Source: Bacillota bacterium
GTDB taxonomy: Bacteria > Bacillota > Dethiobacteria > DTU022
Direction: 5' to 3'
Assembly: GCA_012510325.1 (NCBI GenBank)
Contig: JAAZIG010000049.1
Span: 1 to 9,896 of the forward strand
Length of the DNA stretch: 9,896 nt
Part shown: positions 6,622 to 9,896 of the stretch, one piece after another
How positions within the stretch are numbered: the stretch's first letter is position 1
How the letters are laid out: each line of letters starts with the position of its first letter
Notes under the pieces: generated by a model
Told to the model about the DNA's origin: nothing
Database searches by the model: none
Seen by the model: the letters and a program-made list of their open reading frames with translations, nothing else
Translations under genes and position numbers: made by a program

Positions 6622-6996
6622 ATGATCAAAATAATTCAAACTGAAAAAGCCGCCGCAGCCATCGGACCGTATTCTCAGGGCATCTGCAGCGGAGAGCTGC
6701 TCTTTACTTCCGGACAAATTCCCGTCGATCCGCAGAGCGGTGAGGTCCCCGAGGGGATTGAGGCGCAGACCGTGCAGGCGCTGGAAAATTTGAAAGCCAT
6801 CGCTGAAGAGGCGGGCACTGATCTGACGCGGACGGTTAAAACCACCTGCTTTTTAACCGATATGGATCATTTCACCCGGTTCAATGCCATCTATGCGGAT
6901 TATTTTACCGGTAGACCGGCGCGCAGCTGTATTGCCGTCAAAGCTCTGCCCAAGGATGTCCTCGTAGAAGTTGAAGCGATTATCAAGATAAAGTAG
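6622..6996 (+). CDS. ridA: RidA family reactive intermediate/imine deaminase
   Basis: The 124-residue protein is a full-length RidA (YjgF/YER057c/UK114) enzyme. RidA trimers hydrolyse 2-aminoacrylate and related enamines/imines released by PLP-dependent dehydratases, sparing PLP enzymes from damage. The family core is complete: AIGPYSQG at 13-20 (Y17), FTSGQIP at 28-34, and PARSCIAVKALPKDV at 99-113 with R101 and C103, followed by E116, matching R105, C107 and E120 of the enterobacterial enzyme. The key arginine is therefore present and deaminase activity is expected. The ATG at 6622 follows AGGAGAG by 4 bases. It stands 217 bases after the thiamine-binding gene, so it may have its own promoter. 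No threonine dehydratase or other PLP enzyme is adjacent. Confidence 0.94.
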   Translation: MIKIIQTEKAAAAIGPYSQGICSGELLFTSGQIPVDPQSGEVPEGIEAQTVQALENLKAIAEEAGTDLTRTVKTTCFLTDMDHFTRFNAIYADYFTGRPARSCIAVKALPKDVLVEVEAIIKIK

Positions 6997-7134
6997 GAAA
7001 ATGGAAAGGCGAAACTGTGCCTCAAGAACGATGCTGATTTTCAGATTAACTCGCGACAATCCGTAGGTGAAGCGGGTTTACTTTAGTTGACAACGGGGGG
7101 TTCATCCTGAAGGGGTACGGAGGGGCTTCTCCCG

Positions 7135-7272
7135 GTACAAAGAGAAATTTACAGCTATCTAAAAAAACACGGTAAGGCTACGAGGGATCAGTTAGCTGCA
7201 GAATTCAAGCTGGATCAGAAAGAGCTGGAAAAGCACGCGGCGATGTGCCACTGCGAACTGGTCAAGGACTAA
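7135..7272 (+). pseudogene. Small winged-helix-like ORF without a standard start codon
   Basis: Reading from 7135 gives 45 residues ending at a TAA (7270-7272). The segment REIYSYLKKHGKATRDQLAA followed by EFKLDQKELEKH looks like the first helices of a small winged-helix DNA-binding domain (FeoC/MarR-like topology), and ends CHCELVKD. A strong ribosome site, GGAGGGG (7119-7125), stands 9 bases before a GTA codon at 7135, exactly where ATG or GTG would be expected; no ATG, GTG or TTG occurs in frame between the TGA stop at 7108 and a methionine near the end. Either the start codon has mutated (GTG to GTA), the gene uses a rare start, or this is a fragment of a longer lost gene. It lies before a strong terminator, which supports a formerly transcribed gene. 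I cannot name the family. Confidence 0.38.
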
Positions 7273-7353
7273 AGGAAGGCAATATATATATATGCCCCTG
7301 AATGATGCATAAATCGGGGTAAAAAAATACAGATAGACAAATGGACTTTCTCT

Positions 7354-7376
7354 AACCTGCCTAAGGCAGGTTTTTT
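7354..7376 (+). terminator. Intrinsic terminator for the + strand genes
   Basis: AACCTGCC (7354-7361) and GGCAGGTT (7365-7372) form an 8-bp perfect stem with a TAA loop, and the 3' arm runs into six consecutive T (7371-7376). The T-tract is on the + strand only, so it ends transcription from ridA and the small ORF. The loop and part of the stem are also the TAG stop codon and last codons of the convergent radical SAM gene. Confidence 0.83.
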
Positions 7377-8302
7377 ATTTTCACAAAGGTGCCTCTTTTC
7401 CTTCGCTCCATCTCGATCTGCCCTTTGGAGAGAAGATGGCGCAGATATTTTTGCACCTCCGCCTGATGAACACCGGAGATCCGTGACAGATCCTCCACCG
7501 TGCAGGGCCTGCGCCGGAGCGTCTGCAGGATGGTTTCTCGGAAATCAGCATCGATGTGGAAAGCTTTTGTACCGGGATCGGGTTCCTTGATGAGCTCGGT
7601 GCTGCCTCCCAGGAAGGCGGTGATTTCTTTCATTCTCTCCGGTGAAGCCTCCCTGACCCAGCTCTCCGCTCCGGGGCGATCCAGTGTGCCCAGCTGGATG
7701 CGGTCAGGATTGATCTTTTCAATGGTCGTCTTTATAGCGGCCAGCTCAGCGGCGCTGTCATTAAGGCCGGGGGCGATGAAGATCTCCAGGCATATTTCAC
7801 CGTGGTACTCGCGGCGCAGATCTATGAGCCCGGAGATGACCTCTGCGCAATGGAGCGCGGGGTGGGGCCGGTTCACCTTGCGAAAGACCTCCTCCGTCGC
7901 CGCGTCGAGGGAGGGGATGATCAGGTCAAGTTCCTTGACCTGGGTGCGGAGATGGGCCGAAGAAAAGAGCGTTCCGTTGGTGAGCAGGGCCAGGGGATAT
8001 TGGGGATAGTGCTTTTTGAGATGGGCGATCACCCTGTCGATATGCAGGTGCAGGGTGGGCTCCCCGGAGCCGGCAAAGGTGATGTAGTCAAGGCGGGGGT
8101 TGCCCCGAATGAAGCGATCCAGCTCCTCCAGGACCTTGTCGACAGGCACATATTCCTTTCTTGCCACCGTCAGCCTGGTGGTGCGGCCGCACTCGCAGTA
8201 GACGCAGTTGAGCGAGCAGGTTTTCAGCGGAACAAGGTCGATCCCCAGCGACAGGCCCAGGCGGCGTGAAGGAACGGGGCCGAACAGATAGCGTTTTTCC
8301 AT
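7361..8302 (-). CDS. Radical SAM protein (COG0731 type) with C-terminal winged helix
   Basis: The 313-residue protein carries the radical SAM cluster motif C29-x3-C33-x2-C36 (CSLNCVYC), with a further Cys at 38, after the family's N-terminal YLFGPVPSRRLGLSLG. It has the SAM-binding FAGSGEPTLH (76-85) and LLTNGTLF (106-113). The core TIM-barrel ends about residue 245. Residues about 252-310 form a helix-turn-helix/winged-helix-like domain (TVEDLSRISGVHQAEVQKYLRHL) with a basic ERRKRGT wing. The N-terminal family is COG0731, related to the tRNA wybutosine enzyme TYW1, but bacterial members are of unknown reaction. The ATG at 8302 is chosen because the family N-terminus begins there and GGGGAG lies about 11 bases upstream; an ATG 39 bases earlier would add a poorly fitting extension. 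It converges on the ridA unit. Substrate unknown. Confidence 0.9.
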   Translation of the reverse strand: MEKRYLFGPVPSRRLGLSLGIDLVPLKTCSLNCVYCECGRTTRLTVARKEYVPVDKVLEELDRFIRGNPRLDYITFAGSGEPTLHLHIDRVIAHLKKHYPQYPLALLTNGTLFSSAHLRTQVKELDLIIPSLDAATEEVFRKVNRPHPALHCAEVISGLIDLRREYHGEICLEIFIAPGLNDSAAELAAIKTTIEKINPDRIQLGTLDRPGAESWVREASPERMKEITAFLGGSTELIKEPDPGTKAFHIDADFRETILQTLRRRPCTVEDLSRISGVHQAEVQKYLRHLLSKGQIEMERRKRGTFVKIKNLP

Positions 8303-8734
8303 ATGGATGACAACTCCCCGGCGGTATCGGTGGAATGGCATAACACCCCCGCTATTTTTACCATATCACAATTTTGCCGGGTAGCGGTAACTTATCCCGC
8401 GAAGCTGCCGGCCATTGAGCGGGAAGGCCGCTCCAAAGCCGCCCCCGCCCCGGCACCGTCAGTGGTAGGGTCGCCGATGCTACCACTGGTGCTCAATATG
8501 GCAGGTATGGAGCGACTAAACCAGGAAATTTATGCGAGCATCCCATAAAATCGTTTTCGCAACTTCTCTTTGGACATAATTCCCTGTCAGCAAAACAACT
8601 GCTCCTGTTGCCGAAATTCATGATAATTTCAGCGTGTCGGACGCTGTGTGCGGTCATGGGCGTGCTTTGCGTGCTTGATCACGCTTTGTCAAAGCAATTC
8701 AGCAGAAGGACGCCAGCAGGCTAAACGGTCATCA
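8303..8734. other. Non-coding gap of 432 bases between the radical SAM and SCP2 genes
   Basis: No credible gene was found on either strand; the short + strand opening at 8303-8548 has no ribosome site and low-complexity, proline/alanine-rich composition. The gap should hold the promoter of the radical SAM gene, but no convincing boxes were seen. It contains a strong hairpin (8453-8492, listed separately), a smaller GAAATT/AATTTC stem (8613-8630) and a GCTTTG-T-CAAAGC palindrome (8683-8695). Confidence 0.6.
8453..8492. repeat. Long intergenic hairpin (perfect 9-bp stem, extended)
   Basis: CAGTGGTAG (8460-8468) and CTACCACTG (8480-8488) pair perfectly around an 11-base loop. GCAC (8453-8456) and GTGC (8489-8492) extend the stem to 13 pairs, with a 3-base bulge (CGT) on the left arm. 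No T-tract follows on either strand, so it is not an intrinsic terminator. It may be a dispersed palindromic repeat or a structured RNA element. Confidence 0.55.
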
Positions 8735-9148
8735 TTACGAAAGGACTTTGGCCAGCCGGAGCAGCTCCAGGGGATGCAGCAGCAGGCCCTTGATCTTCAG
8801 CTCGCCGCGCAGCACCTTGCGGGCCAGGTTGCGGTTATTCTTGTCGGAAAGCATTTTCAATCCTCTTAAATTGATATTGGTCAGCTCCAGCAGCGTCTCG
8901 GAATCGGTGATGAAAGAGATCGCCGGTTTGACCGGTTTCTCGGAGTGAATGGTGAGAGTTCCTTTTTTAAAGAGTAGCAGGATCTCCACACCAACATCGG
9001 TAACCTTGAAATAGACAGGGGAGCTGAGTTTACGGAAAGCCTCGAGCCGGGCCCCCCCCTTTTCCAGGTTGTGGTTAATCAGCTGGGCCAGTACCGCGGC
9101 CAGGGGTGACCCCTCCGCTCCTTTTCCAAATGTGACCATCTCCGGCAT
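8735..9148 (-). CDS. SCP2 sterol-binding-domain-like lipid carrier protein
   Basis: The 137-residue protein resembles the SCP2 fold, a small single-domain lipid-binding module. After an N-terminal helical stretch (about 12-40), residues about 44-80 show the alternating hydrophobic strands and the turn typical of SCP2 (VYFKVTDVGVEILLLFKKGTL split over 45-65), followed by ISFITDSETLLELTN (77-91) and the closing LRGELKIKGLLLHPLELLRL (113-132), where the G-x-L-K-I-x-G pattern is the best family marker. Such proteins bind fatty acids, acyl-CoAs or other lipids; no enzyme activity is expected. The ATG at 9148 has AGGAAG about 9 bases upstream. It has no signal peptide. The gene stands alone between two non-coding gaps. 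Its ligand is not predictable; a link to the acyl-ligase operon 3 kb away is only speculation. Confidence 0.75.
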   Translation of the reverse strand: MPEMVTFGKGAEGSPLAAVLAQLINHNLEKGGARLEAFRKLSSPVYFKVTDVGVEILLLFKKGTLTIHSEKPVKPAISFITDSETLLELTNINLRGLKMLSDKNNRNLARKVLRGELKIKGLLLHPLELLRLAKVLS

Positions 9149-9463
9149 TGTTTCTCACTTCCTTTCTAAATACCGGTGTCACAATACTATTCTATATATT
9201 CTGTAAATAATCCTTTGCCGGGGAGAAGATTGCTGATCGGGGGAGAGATGTTTTTAAAAGTGAGCAGGGGCAGTTCGGCTGTAGCTTCCCGCCTGACATG
9301 AATCATTGGGTTGTCCAAAATCGTTACTGCTAAGACTGGTGGCGGTTATGCCCGTCTGCTCGAGGATCTTGCAGATTCTCAAATTGAACAGCCCAACAGT
9401 GCTGCTGTTTTGTAAAGCAAGCATGGGGTCGTCGTTGATTATGTGGGGACAAGCTATCGCGAT
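9149..9463. other. Gap of 315 bases: SCP2 gene promoter region and a possible decayed ORF
   Basis: The part next to the SCP2 gene (9176-9215) is AT-rich and should contain its - strand promoter; a TTTACA (complement of 9202-9207) with a poor -10 is the only candidate. From 9248 the + strand reads in a single frame through three segments separated by TGA (9299-9301) and TAA (about 9413-9415), described as a separate entry. No intact gene lies here. Confidence 0.5.
9248..9463 (+). pseudogene. Possible relic ORF with two in-frame stops
   Basis: One + strand frame reads from an ATG at 9248 (MFLKVSRGSS...), through TGA at 9299, then a protein-like stretch (GLSKIVTAKTGGGYARLLED then LADSQIEQPNSAAVL), TAA, and HGVVVDYVGTSYRDLIFFLQ up to the end of the convergent XRE gene. 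The amino-acid composition is balanced and soluble-like in the same frame throughout, as expected of a decayed gene; a chance reading is also possible at this length. The VVDYVG segment faintly recalls the helicase part of type I restriction HsdR proteins, but this is too weak to name it. Confidence 0.25.
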
Positions 9464-9802
9464 CTAATTTTTTTCCTTCAACGCCTTTGCGACCGCCCGT
9501 ATGATGATATTCTCGATCTCCTCTACGGTCAAATAGCCGTCGCGGGTGTTCATAAAAATGGCAGGTGTTTCCCCTGCTCTTTCAGCTTGTGGAGGGATAT
9601 TGGGTTGGGGTGGATGGGTTAATCCAAGGATACAGTCAACAGTACATTCAAACAAAACAGCAAGTTTCCTCAGCAAATCCTCGTTCAGCCTCTTTTTCCC
9701 TTTTTCCAATTCGTAGTAGTATTGCGGAGTAATATTTATTGCGTTGGCGACATCAACACCGGACATCTTTTTGGCAATTCTGATTTCCTTAAGTTTGTTC
9801 AT
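9464..9802 (-). CDS. XRE-family (Cro/CI-type) transcriptional regulator
   Basis: The 112-residue protein has an N-terminal helix-turn-helix of the Cro/CI type: LKEIRIAKKMSGVDVANAIN (4-23) with the recognition helix ITPQYYYELEKGKKRLNED (24-42) and LLRKLAVLFECTVDCILGL (43-61), the classical five-helix layout of HTH_3. The last 50 residues are a short proline-rich linker (HPPQPNIPPQ, 63-72) and an acidic-then-basic helix (EEIENIIIRAVAKALKEKN) that may mediate dimerisation. The ATG at 9802 follows AGGAG at about 13 bases, slightly long. It is AT-richer than the aro and ole genes, and may belong to a mobile or accessory segment continuing past the window edge. A promoter and inverted repeat lie directly upstream and suggest autorepression. 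Its target genes are likely beyond 9896. Confidence 0.88.
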   Translation of the reverse strand: MNKLKEIRIAKKMSGVDVANAINITPQYYYELEKGKKRLNEDLLRKLAVLFECTVDCILGLTHPPQPNIPPQAERAGETPAIFMNTRDGYLTVEEIENIIIRAVAKALKEKN

Positions 9803-9839
9803 TATGGTTCTGTGGCTCCTTTAGCTATAGCAGCGCTTA

Positions 9840-9879
9840 GCTTGATCTAAAATAGCATTGTTAAACCGTTAGATCAAGC
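9840..9879 (-). promoter_or_regulatory. Promoter and probable operator of the XRE regulator
   Basis: On the - strand, TTGATC (complement of 9872-9877) and TATTTT (complement of 9849-9854) are spaced 17 bases and form a plausible -35/-10 pair. A perfect 11-bp inverted repeat, GCTTGATCTAA (9840-9850) and TTAGATCAAGC (9869-9879), covers both boxes with an 18-base spacer. This is the usual arrangement for an autoregulated Cro/CI-type repressor. The boxes are inferred; the inverted repeat is exact. Confidence 0.6.
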
Positions 9880-9896
9880 AGCTATTAGCAGGTATA

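Noticed and set aside
7087..7092. Perfect TTGACA -35 box before the small ORF
   Set aside because: No acceptable -10 box lies 15-19 bases downstream, so a promoter cannot be supported.
7278..7318. GGC-(AT)n-GCC palindrome and a following CCCC/GGGG stem
   Set aside because: The stems are short and the tract after the second is A-rich on the + strand, so neither is a terminator there; no function is supported.
8303..8548. 81-codon + strand opening opposite the radical SAM promoter region
   Set aside because: No ribosome site, low-complexity composition and no recognisable domain.
9452..9473. ATCGCGAT palindrome followed by seven T as a terminator
   Set aside because: The palindrome is too short and has no loop, so it cannot form a stable hairpin next to the T-tract.

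Overview
The window looks like a moderately GC-rich chromosome of a Bacillota/Clostridia-type bacterium. This rests on near-perfect GGAGG ribosome sites, frequent TTG starts, a shikimate dehydrogenase with the shortened NADP-loop region seen in clostridia, and a gene set (MTH1187-type protein, RidA, COG0731 radical SAM protein) common in anaerobes. The assignment is an inference; no rRNA or other marker is present.

Positions 1-3053 hold the 3' part of a tightly packed aromatic amino acid operon on the + strand: the end of aroC, pheA (chorismate mutase/prephenate dehydratase), an aroE-aroK fusion and aroQ. Together they cover dehydroquinate to dehydroshikimate (AroQ), shikimate and shikimate 3-phosphate (AroE-AroK), chorismate (AroC, after EPSP synthase, not seen here) and phenylpyruvate (PheA). 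A plausible intrinsic terminator follows aroQ.

Positions 3054-3310 are a non-coding gap with a 13-bp perfect hairpin flanked by near-identical direct repeats, then an AT-rich leader. Positions 3311-5925 hold a two-gene operon, an alpha/beta hydrolase translationally coupled to an OleC-like (beta-lactone synthetase type) adenylating enzyme. This is the OleB-OleC pairing of long-chain olefin biosynthesis, but no OleA or OleD is in view, and the hydrolase has Cys rather than the Asp nucleophile of OleB. It is the most interesting part of the window.

Positions 6093-7376 hold small + strand genes: an MTH1187/YqgV thiamine-binding-type protein, RidA, and a winged-helix-like small ORF with a strong ribosome site but no legal start codon, closed by a clear terminator. 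From 7361 to the end all genes are on the - strand: a radical SAM protein with a C-terminal winged helix, an SCP2-like lipid-binding protein, and an XRE-type repressor with a probable autoregulatory operator at the window edge. The gaps here (8303-8734 and 9149-9463) are longer and contain hairpins and a possible decayed ORF, typical of an accessory-region boundary.
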